Shown here piece after piece: positions 17,246 to 25,378 of a stretch of 64,000 nt of DNA. Position 1 is the stretch's first letter. Every line of letters begins with the position of its first letter. The translations under genes were made by a program, and so were the position numbers. The DNA comes from JARICQ01 sp964428475. GTDB taxonomy: Bacteria > Bacillota > Clostridia > Tissierellales > Tissierellaceae. The stretch is from positions 39,059-103,058 of the forward strand of contig CAYRYO010000001.1 in the NCBI GenBank assembly GCA_964428475.1. The letters are read 5' to 3'. Under the pieces are notes generated by a model. It made no database searches and was not told the origin of the DNA. It worked only from the letters and a program-made list of their open reading frames with translations.

Positions 17246-18193
17246 TTGCAAAATATAAAATTAGGTAATAGTAATATAGAAGTATCTAGACTTTGTTTTG
17301 GATCTCTTACTATGACTCCGTTCCAAGCAAATTTAACAGTAAAAGAAGGAGCTTATTTAATAGAATATGCATATGATAAAGGAATAAATTTCATAGATAC
17401 TGCTGAAATATATGAGAATTATAATTATATAAAAAGGGCATTAAAGGGTATAAGTAGAAAGGATTTTGTTATAGCGACAAAATCCTATGCCTATACTGAA
17501 GAAATGGCAAAAGAAAGCTTAGATTTGGCACTGAGGGAACTAGATACAGACTATATAGATATATTTCTTTTGCATGAACAAGAAAGTATACATACTGTAA
17601 GAGGACATTTTGATGCTATAGAGTATTTTTTAAAACAAAAAGAAAAAGGTAAAATAAGAAGTGTTGGAATATCAACCCATAGAATTTCAGGAGCTTTAGC
17701 AGCAAAACAAGTAAAAGAAATAGAGATACTTCATCCAATAGTCAATAAACAAGGTATAGGAATACAAGATGGTAATATTGATGATATGATAGAAATACTA
17801 GGTGAAGTAAAGAAACAAGGCAAGGGAATATATGGTATGAAACCCTTAGGTGGAGGACATTTAATTAACGACGCAGAGAGTTCGTTTAATTTTGTAAAAA
17901 ATATAAACTTCGTTGATTCTATTGCAATAGGAATGCAGTCAACAGTTGAAATAGATGCCAATATACATCTGCTAGAAAAAGGATATATACCTGAAAAGTT
18001 AAAAGATAAACTCAGAAGTAAAAGAAGAAATCTAATAGTAGCAGATTATTGTATTGGATGCGGTAGGTGTGTAGAAAGATGCAAACAAAATGGAATTGAA
18101 GTAATAGACGGGATAGCAATTCCAAATGGAAACTGCATATTATGTGGATACTGTGCAAAAGTGTGTCCAGAATTTTGTATTAAAGTAATTTAA
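17246..18193 (+). CDS. Aldo/keto reductase with C-terminal 4Fe-4S ferredoxin domain
   Basis: A fused oxidoreductase of 315 residues. Residues 1-250 form an aldo/keto reductase barrel with the catalytic Asp/Tyr segment FIDTAEIYENY and a Lys in the next strand. The C-terminal 60 residues carry two ferredoxin-like cysteine sets (CIGCGRCVERC and CILCGYCAKVC), so electrons could pass through two [4Fe-4S] clusters rather than only NADPH. The substrate is unknown. The start is TTG 17246 after AAGGTGG. It separates ireB from ruvX, an insertion in an otherwise conserved operon. Confidence 0.88.
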   Translation: MQNIKLGNSNIEVSRLCFGSLTMTPFQANLTVKEGAYLIEYAYDKGINFIDTAEIYENYNYIKRALKGISRKDFVIATKSYAYTEEMAKESLDLALRELDTDYIDIFLLHEQESIHTVRGHFDAIEYFLKQKEKGKIRSVGISTHRISGALAAKQVKEIEILHPIVNKQGIGIQDGNIDDMIEILGEVKKQGKGIYGMKPLGGGHLINDAESSFNFVKNINFVDSIAIGMQSTVEIDANIHLLEKGYIPEKLKDKLRSKRRNLIVADYCIGCGRCVERCKQNGIEVIDGIAIPNGNCILCGYCAKVCPEFCIKVI

Positions 18194-18207
18194 GATAGGA
18201 GCATTTG

Positions 18208-18639
18208 ATGAATAGAATAATGGGATTAGATGTAGGTGACAAGACTATAGGTGTAGCAATATCAGATTTATTGGGACTTACAGCACAGGGTATTACTACA
18301 ATTATTAGGAAAAGTAAAAAGGAAGATTATAGTGTATTAAAACAATTGATAGATGAATATAATATAAATAGGATAGTAGTGGGCTTACCCAAGAATATGA
18401 ATGGTTCAATAGGATCTCAAGCTGAAAAGACAATTAAATTTGCAGAAAAACTTAAAAATAAGTTTAATATAGAGTTGATTTATCAAGATGAAAGACTTAC
18501 ATCAAAAGCAGCTGAAAATATGCTTATAGCCGGTGATGTAAGAAGAGACAAAAGAAAAGATGTAATAGATAAGGTAGCTGCAACATTTATATTGCAGACA
18601 CATTTAGATAGTAATTATATTAGCTCGAAAAAAATATGA
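18208..18639 (+). CDS. ruvX: RuvX/YqgF RNase H-like nuclease (putative Holliday junction resolvase)
   Basis: The ~143-residue YqgF-fold protein has the catalytic Asp in MGLDVGDKTIGVAISD, the second strand IVVGLPKNMNG, and the third acidic site in YQDERLTSKAAE. Family members process pre-16S rRNA ends and may resolve Holliday junctions. ATG 18208 follows AGGAG; an adjacent TTG just upstream is less likely. The next gene is DUF1292, the usual order. Confidence 0.93.
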   Translation: MNRIMGLDVGDKTIGVAISDLLGLTAQGITTIIRKSKKEDYSVLKQLIDEYNINRIVVGLPKNMNGSIGSQAEKTIKFAEKLKNKFNIELIYQDERLTSKAAENMLIAGDVRRDKRKDVIDKVAATFILQTHLDSNYISSKKI

Positions 18640-18661
18640 ATTAAATGAAAGGAGTATTTAA

Positions 18662-18913
18662 ATGCAAGAAAAAATAGTATTGATAGATGAAATGGGAGAA
18701 GAACAGGAATTTGTAATACTAGCAACTTTTGGATTAGATGATGATGATTATGCAGCATTATTACCTTCACAAGATATAGAAAGCCCAACTTATATATTGA
18801 AGATGGAAGAAACAGAAGATGGAGAGATGTTGTTAATGGGAATAGAAGATGAAGAAGAGCTTCAAGCAGCAATAGAAGCATATGAGGAAATAGAGAGTGA
18901 AAATGTTCAATAG
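18662..18913 (+). CDS. DUF1292 family acidic protein (YrzB-like)
   Basis: This 83-residue, strongly acidic cytoplasmic protein matches DUF1292: VLIDEMGEEQEFVIL near the start, YAALLP in the middle and an acidic C-terminal helix. Its function is unknown, but it is widely conserved next to ireB and ruvX in Firmicutes. The ATG is preceded by AAAGGAG. The next promoter begins right at its stop codon. Confidence 0.9.
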   Translation: MQEKIVLIDEMGEEQEFVILATFGLDDDDYAALLPSQDIESPTYILKMEETEDGEMLLMGIEDEEELQAAIEAYEEIESENVQ

Positions 18914-18942
18914 TTGACAAAAAAGTGAAATCATAGTATGGT
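18914..18942 (+). promoter_or_regulatory. Promoter of the Fur-family gene
   Basis: TTGACA at 18914-18919 and TATGGT at 18937-18942 are 17 bases apart. An AT-rich stretch with TAATGATTATT just downstream loosely resembles half of a Fur/PerR box, which would allow autoregulation; that is a weak inference. Confidence 0.55.
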
Positions 18943-18972
18943 TAAATTAATGATTATTGGTCGGGTGAAAAA

Positions 18973-19413
18973 ATGGATATTAGCAATATTAAAAAAAAGC
19001 TACAAGAATCAGGGTATAAATTGACCACTCAGAGAAAGGCTATATTAAATGTGATATTGGAAAATCAAGAGGAACATTTAAGTTGCGATGAGATATATAG
19101 CATTGTGGGCAAGGACTACCCGGAGCTTGGAATTGCAACTGTATATAGGACATTGCAATTGTTTGAGAAACTTGATGTGGTCTATAGATTGAATTTTGAT
19201 GATGGATGTAGTAGATATGAGTTGATAGCTGACTCTAAAGGACATCAGCATCATCATTTGATTTGCTTAGCTTGCGGTAAGGTTATCGAAGTAAAACTAG
19301 ATCTTTTAGATGCATTAGAAGAAGAGATAAGAAAAGAGGAGCATTTTACTATACTGGATCATAATGTAAAATTTTATGGATACTGCAGTGATTGTAAAAA
19401 TAAATCCCTATAG
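18973..19413 (+). CDS. Fur-family metal-dependent repressor
   Basis: A 146-residue regulator of the Fur superfamily. The N-terminal winged helix has LTTQRKAILNVI and GIATVYRTL as recognition elements. The dimerisation half has the His-rich metal site GHQHHHLICLACGK and two CxxC pairs (CLAC and CSDC) that bind structural zinc. Whether it senses iron (Fur), peroxide (PerR) or zinc (Zur) cannot be decided by eye. The gene is monocistronic, and its stop codon lies inside a terminator palindrome. Confidence 0.9.
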   Translation: MDISNIKKKLQESGYKLTTQRKAILNVILENQEEHLSCDEIYSIVGKDYPELGIATVYRTLQLFEKLDVVYRLNFDDGCSRYELIADSKGHQHHHLICLACGKVIEVKLDLLDALEEEIRKEEHFTILDHNVKFYGYCSDCKNKSL

Positions 19414-19425
19414 GGATTTATTTTT
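19398..19425 (+). terminator. Terminator overlapping the end of the Fur-family gene
   Basis: AAATAAATCCCTA (19398-19410) is directly followed by its reverse complement (19411-19423) and more Ts. The palindrome overlaps the last four codons and the stop codon. Confidence 0.7.
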
Positions 19426-19493
19426 GGATTGATATCCTTTTAAAAGACTAAAAATTAAAATAATGGAGAAAATAATTATAAAGGAGATTTGAT

Positions 19494-21158
19494 ATGGGAC
19501 GAAAGCCAAATAAATTAAAAATAATACCTCTAGGAGGTATGGGAGAGATAGGTAAAAATATTACTGTCATAGAGTATAAAAATGATATTATATTAGTAGA
19601 TTGTGGTATGACTTTCCCTGAAGATGAAATGTTAGGGATTGACATAGTAATACCCGATGTAACATATTTGTTTAAGAATAAAGATAAAATAAGAGGTCTT
19701 GTGATTACACATGGACATGAAGACCACATTGGGGCAATACCATATGTACTAAAAAGATTAGATATACCTATATATGGAACTAAGTTAACATTGGGACTTG
19801 TGGAAACTAAATTTAGAGAGCACAAGCTAAGTGATGTAAATTTAAACATAGTAAAGCATGGAGACAATGTAGAATTAGGATGTTTTAATGTTGAATTCAT
19901 AAGAACAGGTCATAGTATTCCAGATGCATCTGCACTTGCGATCACTACGCCAGTAGGAGTAATACTTCATACCGGTGACTTTAAAATAGACTATACCCCT
20001 ATAAATGGAGATGTAATAGATTTGAACAGGTTTGCTGAACTTGGTAATAAGGGAATATTATTACTTATGGCAGATAGTACAAATGCAGAAAGACCTGGTT
20101 CGACTATGAGTGAAAAGACTGTAGGCAATACATTTAAGGATATATTCAAAGATCATCCTGGAAGAATACTAGTTGCAACATTTGCATCTAATGTTCATAG
20201 AATACAACAGATAATAAATGCAGCGGAAGAAAACGGTAGAAAAGTTGCACTTTCAGGAAGATCAATGCTAAATACTATGGGAGTAGCTATGGAGCTTGGA
20301 TATCTCAACATAGGTAAAGATACACTTATAGATATAAAAGATATAGATAAATATCCAAGTAATCAAATTACTCTAATCACTACTGGTAGCCAAGGAGAAC
20401 CAATGTCAGCACTTACAAGGATCTCTTCTTCAGAACATAGAAAAATACAACTAGAGCCAGATGATTTAGTAATTATATCTGCTAGTCCAATACCAGGAAA
20501 TGAAAAAACTGTATCTAAGGTAATCAATAATTTAGTTGAAAGAGGAACAGAAGTTATCTATGAATCACTTGCAGATGTTCATGTATCTGGGCATGCTTGT
20601 CAAGAAGAGTTAAAGCTTATTCATACACTGGTAAAACCGAAATACTTTATACCTGTTCATGGAGAATACAAGCATCTTAAAAAACATGCAGAAATAGCTA
20701 AATCACTAGGAATGTCTGAAGACAATATATTTATAATGGAAAATGGAGGATCATTAGAGTTTACAAAAGACTCTGTTAACAGAGGTTCAAATGTGCCTTC
20801 TGGAAATATATTAGTGGATGGATTAGGCATAGGTGATGTAGGAAATATAGTACTGAGAGATAGGAAACATCTATCAGAAGATGGACTTATAGTAGTAGTA
20901 CTTACTATAAGTAAAAAAGATGGAAAAGTAGTAGCAGGACCAGATATAATTTCAAGAGGATTTGTATATGTTAGAGAATCAGAAAATCTAATAGAAGAAG
21001 TAAGAAATGTAGTTAGAAACGTGCTTGAAGACTGTGAAAAGAAAAAGATTACAGATTGGTCAACACTTAAATCAAATATAAGAGATACGCTTAGAAATCA
21101 TCTTTATGGAAAGATAAAAAGAAATCCAATGATACTACCAATAATAATGGAAGTATAA
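19494..21158 (+). CDS. rnj: Ribonuclease J
   Basis: RNase J is the main 5' exonuclease and endonuclease of Firmicutes RNA decay. The 554-residue protein carries the metallo-beta-lactamase zinc motif HGHEDH (His73 to His78), the later HTGDF and HVSGHA sites, a beta-CASP domain (ADSTNAERPG, TGSQGEP), and the C-terminal domain beginning near residue 455. The start is ATG 19494 after AAGGAGA. It is monocistronic with a hairpin terminator. Whether it is J1 or J2 is not decided. Confidence 0.95.
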   Translation: MGRKPNKLKIIPLGGMGEIGKNITVIEYKNDIILVDCGMTFPEDEMLGIDIVIPDVTYLFKNKDKIRGLVITHGHEDHIGAIPYVLKRLDIPIYGTKLTLGLVETKFREHKLSDVNLNIVKHGDNVELGCFNVEFIRTGHSIPDASALAITTPVGVILHTGDFKIDYTPINGDVIDLNRFAELGNKGILLLMADSTNAERPGSTMSEKTVGNTFKDIFKDHPGRILVATFASNVHRIQQIINAAEENGRKVALSGRSMLNTMGVAMELGYLNIGKDTLIDIKDIDKYPSNQITLITTGSQGEPMSALTRISSSEHRKIQLEPDDLVIISASPIPGNEKTVSKVINNLVERGTEVIYESLADVHVSGHACQEELKLIHTLVKPKYFIPVHGEYKHLKKHAEIAKSLGMSEDNIFIMENGGSLEFTKDSVNRGSNVPSGNILVDGLGIGDVGNIVLRDRKHLSEDGLIVVVLTISKKDGKVVAGPDIISRGFVYVRESENLIEEVRNVVRNVLEDCEKKKITDWSTLKSNIRDTLRNHLYGKIKRNPMILPIIMEV

Positions 21159-21172
21159 ATTTTGAAGAAATT

Positions 21173-21204
21173 ATCCCTGGTATAGATTTATACCAGGGAT
21201 TTTG
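21173..21204 (+). terminator. Terminator after rnj
   Basis: A 12-bp perfect stem (ATCCCTGGTATA at 21173-21184 with its complement at 21189-21200) is followed by a short T-run. Confidence 0.75.
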
Positions 21205-21240
21205 ATATAATAAAAAGAGAAAAAGAGGTGAAATCAAAAT

Positions 21241-21732
21241 ATGAATACGAAATATTTGACCAAGGCAAGTCTTATAGCAGCCATATATATTGTACTAGTA
21301 CTTATACAAATGCTTCCTGTACCCATGATGAATTTGACATTTGGACCTATACAACTTAGAATAGCAGAAGGATTAGTATTACTTCCATTAGTAGAAGCAG
21401 CAGCAGTTCCAGGAGTATTTGTAGGATGTTTACTCTCAAATCTATTATTAGCACCTTATTCTGGTTTTGGGCTTGTAGATATTATTGGAGGTAGTATTGT
21501 TACCTTAATAGCAGCATATTTGACTAGTAAGATGAAGTCTAAGATAACTGGAATTATTCCGCCAGTACTTTTAAATGGATTAATTGTATCTATTTGGGTA
21601 TCATATTTTACAAAAATTCCATATCTTATAACAGTACTAGGAATAGGTGGAGGAGAACTGTTTTCAGTTGGTATATTTGGAAGTATAATACTATCTGTAT
21701 ATAAGAAATCTACAAGCTTAAAAGAATATTAA
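21241..21732 (+). CDS. queT: QueT-type transporter (ECF S component for queuosine precursor)
   Basis: This 163-residue, five- to six-helix membrane protein matches QueT, the substrate-binding part of an energy-coupling-factor transporter for preQ1 or queuine. Seen are the N-terminal AAIYIVLVLIQMLP helix, the signature FGPIQLRIAEGLVLLPL and the GCLLSNLL segment. No preQ1 riboswitch was found in the 40 bases upstream. The substrate is inferred from the family. The next gene, mltG, follows by 9 bases. Confidence 0.85.
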   Translation: MNTKYLTKASLIAAIYIVLVLIQMLPVPMMNLTFGPIQLRIAEGLVLLPLVEAAAVPGVFVGCLLSNLLLAPYSGFGLVDIIGGSIVTLIAAYLTSKMKSKITGIIPPVLLNGLIVSIWVSYFTKIPYLITVLGIGGGELFSVGIFGSIILSVYKKSTSLKEY

Positions 21733-21741
21733 AAGTGTGGA

Positions 21742-22800
21742 ATGAGGATGAGTAAAATGCAAAAGTCAAGAAACAAAAAAAACAAGAAGAAATCTTCTTT
21801 TAAAAAATTAGTGCTATTTCTTATAATTCTTATAGGAGGCTATTATTTTGCTATGAATTATTATGAAGATGCAATAGGTGCGATTAATTCAGAGAACCCG
21901 TCTGAAGTAGATGTAGTTATTCCGCCTTTCAGTACTACAGATAAGATAGCAGAGATATTGAAAGACCAAGGACTGATAAAAAATCCACTTATATTTAAAT
22001 ATGTAGCGAGAAAAGAACAAGTAGGAAATAGATTAAAAGCAGGAGAATATATATTGTCAACTGAAATGAATGTAAAATCAATATTAGATATATTGGTAAA
22101 GGGTACTAAAAATAAAGATACTGCAAGATTTACTATTCCTGAAGGGTATGAAATAAAACAAATAGCAGATAAACTTTCTGAACAAGGTTTAGTAGATAAA
22201 GATACATTTCTAAGTCTTACAAGTGACAAATCAAACTTTGAAGCTAGTTATGTTTTTTTAAGTGAACTAGAAAAAGGACAAAGTTTGGAGGGGTTTTTAT
22301 TTCCCTCAACCTATGAGATATTTAAAGATGTAAGAGAAGAAGAGATAATAGAGAAGATGTTAGATCAGTTTCAAGATATATATGAAGAAGAGATAAGACC
22401 TAAGATGTCTGAGTTTGACTTGAATTTAAATGAGATAATCACTCTTGCTTCAATTATTGAGAGGGAGGGAAAACTCGATAGTGAAAGACCAATAATGTCA
22501 GCAGTTTTTCACAATAGACTAAAGGATGGTATGAAATTACAGTCATGTGCCACTGTTCAATATGTATTAGGTGAAAGAAAACCAGTGCTATCAACCAAAG
22601 ATACTCTTATAGATTCACCCTTTAACACATATATACATACAGGACTTCCACCTGCGCCTATAGCATCATCTGGCAAAGCATCACTAGTTGCAGCCGTAAA
22701 TCCTGCTGATGTAGATTATTTATTCTTTGTACTCACAGGAGATGATGGTTCTCATACATTTACTAGGACTTATGAAGAACACATAAATGCAAAGCCATAG
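21742..22800 (+). CDS. mltG: Endolytic murein transglycosylase MltG
   Basis: MltG cuts nascent glycan strands at the membrane and sets their length. The protein has a basic cytoplasmic N terminus, one membrane helix (about residues 24-42), a LysM-like region with FTIPEGYEIKQIADKL, and the YceG catalytic domain with SIIEREG (catalytic Glu), FHNRLKDGMKLQSCATVQY and FNTYIHTGLPPAPI. The exact start is unclear: ATGs at 21742, 21748 and 21757 are all in frame, and the GAGG at 21744-21747 would favour 21757. Confidence 0.92.
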   Translation: MRMSKMQKSRNKKNKKKSSFKKLVLFLIILIGGYYFAMNYYEDAIGAINSENPSEVDVVIPPFSTTDKIAEILKDQGLIKNPLIFKYVARKEQVGNRLKAGEYILSTEMNVKSILDILVKGTKNKDTARFTIPEGYEIKQIADKLSEQGLVDKDTFLSLTSDKSNFEASYVFLSELEKGQSLEGFLFPSTYEIFKDVREEEIIEKMLDQFQDIYEEEIRPKMSEFDLNLNEIITLASIIEREGKLDSERPIMSAVFHNRLKDGMKLQSCATVQYVLGERKPVLSTKDTLIDSPFNTYIHTGLPPAPIASSGKASLVAAVNPADVDYLFFVLTGDDGSHTFTRTYEEHINAKP

Positions 22801-22826
22801 AAGTAAATTAAAATAAGGATGATAAA

Positions 22827-23471
22827 ATGGATAAAATAAATAGAGATTATATTGAAAATTATATACGCGAGTTACTACCAGAAAGAGATACACTAAAGTC
22901 TATGGAGATATATGCTAAAGAGCATTATGTTCCAATTATTCAGCCAGAAATAACACAATTTTTAAAAGTGCTACTTAAAATAAACAATCCTAAAAAGATA
23001 CTTGAAATAGGTACAGCTATAGGGTATTCAGCTATAGTAATGGCTGAAAACACTTCGGATAATACAAAGATAACTACAATAGAACGAATAGATGACATGG
23101 TAGATATTGCAAATGAAAATATCAAAAAAATAGGTTTTGAAGATAAAATAAAAGTATTAAAAGGCGAAGCTACTGAAATACTTGTAAATCTTGATGAACA
23201 ATATGATTTTATATTTTTAGATGCAGCAAAGGGTCATTATAGGGAGTTTTTTGATGAATGTATGAGATTAATAAATTTAAATGGAGTAATTGTATGCGAT
23301 AATGTTTTGTTTAAAGGAATGGTTGCATCTGATGATTTAGTAATTCATAGAAAGATAACTATAGTTAAAAGACTTAGAGCGTTTTTAAAATATATAAGCA
23401 ATCTTCAGGGATATACTACTTCAATTATACCAATTGGAGATGGAATAGCCCTTATATATAGAGAGGAGTAG
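22827..23471 (+). CDS. trmR: SAM-dependent O-methyltransferase (TrmR/YrrM family)
   Basis: This 214-residue class I methyltransferase is of the caffeoyl-CoA-O-MT type. SAM motif I is ILEIGTAIGYSAIVMA; FIFLDAAKGHY and VIVCDNVLFKG carry the metal-binding acids. In Bacillus the homologue TrmR methylates 5-hydroxyuridine in tRNA wobble positions, and the hydroxylation is made by U32 peptidase-like proteins. A U32 gene follows four bases later, which supports the same pathway here. Confidence 0.87.
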   Translation: MDKINRDYIENYIRELLPERDTLKSMEIYAKEHYVPIIQPEITQFLKVLLKINNPKKILEIGTAIGYSAIVMAENTSDNTKITTIERIDDMVDIANENIKKIGFEDKIKVLKGEATEILVNLDEQYDFIFLDAAKGHYREFFDECMRLINLNGVIVCDNVLFKGMVASDDLVIHRKITIVKRLRAFLKYISNLQGYTTSIIPIGDGIALIYREE

Positions 23472-23475
23472 TAAT

Positions 23476-24705
23476 TTGGAAAAGATAGAACTATTAGCGC
23501 CAGCAGGTGACTTAGAAAAATTAAAGATGGCTATTGTCTATGGAGCCGATGCAGTTTATCTTGGAGGAGAAAGTTTTGGGCTTAGAAAATCATCTAAAAA
23601 TTTTTCCATACAAGATATAGAAGAGGGAATAAAATTTGCACATGATAGAGCAAAGAAAGTATATATAACACTCAATATAGTTCCACATGATGGAGATATG
23701 GATGGTCTTGAAGATTATCTAAAGGATTTAAAAAGAATTGGAGCTGATGCCGTTATAGTATCAGATCCAGGTATATTTACAGTAGTAAATAGAACTGTAC
23801 CAGATATGCCGATACATATAAGCACTCAGGCATCTGTAACAAATTATGAAACCATAATGTTTTGGTATAATTTAGGAATAAGACGTGTAGTTTTAGCAAG
23901 AGAATTAAGTTTTAAGGAGATAAAAGATATAACTAAAAAGATTCCAAGTGATTTAGAAGTAGAGGCATTTGTACATGGTGCCATGTGCATGAGTTATTCA
24001 GGGAGATGCCTGATATCTAATTATATGACTGGAAGAGATGCTAATAGAGGGGATTGCATACACTCTTGCAGATTTAAATATAATCTAGTAGAAGAAACAA
24101 GGCCAGGGCAATATTTTCCAGTGTATGAAGATGAGCAGGGAACATTTATCATGAATTCAAAGGACCTTTGCATGATAGAGTATATCCCTGAACTCATGGA
24201 CTCCGGAATTAAAAGCTTTAAGATAGAGGGTAGGGTAAAGAGCTCATATTATGTTGCAACTATTATAAGAGCCTATAGAATGGCTATAGATGAATACTAT
24301 AAAACAAAAGATAATTATGTATTTGATGTAAAACATAGAGACGAAATAGAAAAAACTAGCTTTAGAGCCTTTACTACGGGATTTTTCTTTGGTCAGCCTA
24401 CAAATGAAGCTCAAGTATATGAAACATCTTCATATATAAGAAAATATGACTTTGTAGGGATAGTATTAGATTATGATGAAGATACAAAAATTGCAACTGT
24501 AGAACAGAGAAACAGAATATTTTTAGGAGACATTATTGAAGTTTTTGGGCCAAATAAAGACCATTTTATTCAAAAAATAGAAAAAATGTGGGATGCGAAA
24601 GATAATCCAATAGAAGTAGCGCCACATGCTCAACAAAAGATAAAAATACAGATGGGAAAACCTGTAAACAGAATGGACATGCTGAGAAAAGAAAGGGAGG
24701 ATTAA
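23476..24705 (+). CDS. trhP: U32 family peptidase-like tRNA hydroxylation protein
   Basis: This 409-residue protein has the U32 signature EAFVHGAMCMSYSGRC, followed by further cysteines (GDCIHSCRFKY) that likely hold an Fe-S cluster. Family members of this type (TrhP, YrrO) are required for prephenate-dependent 5-hydroxyuridine formation in tRNA. The start is TTG 23476 after GAGGAG. Bacillus has two U32 genes here; only one is present in this window. The neighbours trmR and udk match the conserved yrrM-yrrN-yrrO-udk order. Confidence 0.86.
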   Translation: MEKIELLAPAGDLEKLKMAIVYGADAVYLGGESFGLRKSSKNFSIQDIEEGIKFAHDRAKKVYITLNIVPHDGDMDGLEDYLKDLKRIGADAVIVSDPGIFTVVNRTVPDMPIHISTQASVTNYETIMFWYNLGIRRVVLARELSFKEIKDITKKIPSDLEVEAFVHGAMCMSYSGRCLISNYMTGRDANRGDCIHSCRFKYNLVEETRPGQYFPVYEDEQGTFIMNSKDLCMIEYIPELMDSGIKSFKIEGRVKSSYYVATIIRAYRMAIDEYYKTKDNYVFDVKHRDEIEKTSFRAFTTGFFFGQPTNEAQVYETSSYIRKYDFVGIVLDYDEDTKIATVEQRNRIFLGDIIEVFGPNKDHFIQKIEKMWDAKDNPIEVAPHAQQKIKIQMGKPVNRMDMLRKERED

Positions 24706-24709
24706 TGCC

Positions 24710-25330
24710 TTGAAAAGACCACTTATTATTGCAATAACAGGAGGGACAGGCTCTGGAAAGTCAACTGTATCTAAGGAAATATTCAAAAGTATACATGAAA
24801 AAAAGATAGCTGTAATTCAACAGGATTCATATTATAAAGATCAATCACATTTAACATATGAAGAAAGGGTAAGAACGAATTATGATCATCCATTTGCATT
24901 CGATAATGACCTTTTAATAGAACATCTAAAAAACTTGCTTGCAAATAAGTCTATAGAAAAACCTATATATGATTTTGAAAATCACAATAGAAAAAAAGAA
25001 ACAATTAGGGTAGATTCAAAAGACATAATTATTATAGAAGGGATACTTATTCTCTCAGAAAAAAAAATAAGGGATTTATTGGATATTAAAATATTTGTAG
25101 ATACAGATTCAGATGTAAGAGTTATTAGAAGAATACTAAGGGATATAAAACAAAGAGGAAGGACCCTTGACTCAGTAATAAATCAATATATGGAAACAGT
25201 GAGACCTTCACATCTTCAATTTATAGAGCCATCCAAGAGATATGCAGATATAATTATTCCAGAAGGTGGATATAACAAAGTGGCAATAGATATATTAGTT
25301 ACTAAAATAAAATCAATTTTAAAAGATTAA
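24710..25330 (+). CDS. udk: Uridine kinase
   Basis: It phosphorylates uridine and cytidine in pyrimidine salvage. The 206-residue P-loop kinase has Walker A GGTGSGKST at residues 11-19, QQDSYYKD and YDHPFAFD as substrate-binding segments, YDFENHNR, and the lid residues RRILRDIKQRGR. TTG 24710 is taken as start, nine bases after GGGAGG; no in-frame ATG is nearby. It is placed after the U32 gene, as in Bacillus. Confidence 0.94.
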   Translation: MKRPLIIAITGGTGSGKSTVSKEIFKSIHEKKIAVIQQDSYYKDQSHLTYEERVRTNYDHPFAFDNDLLIEHLKNLLANKSIEKPIYDFENHNRKKETIRVDSKDIIIIEGILILSEKKIRDLLDIKIFVDTDSDVRVIRRILRDIKQRGRTLDSVINQYMETVRPSHLQFIEPSKRYADIIIPEGGYNKVAIDILVTKIKSILKD

Positions 25331-25378
25331 ATCATAATCTCTCTAAAAGTGGAAACACTCTTCTTAGGGAGGTTTTTT

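Noticed and set aside
21205..21240. preQ1 riboswitch upstream of queT
   Set aside because: The space between the rnj terminator and queT is too short, and no aptamer pattern is visible.
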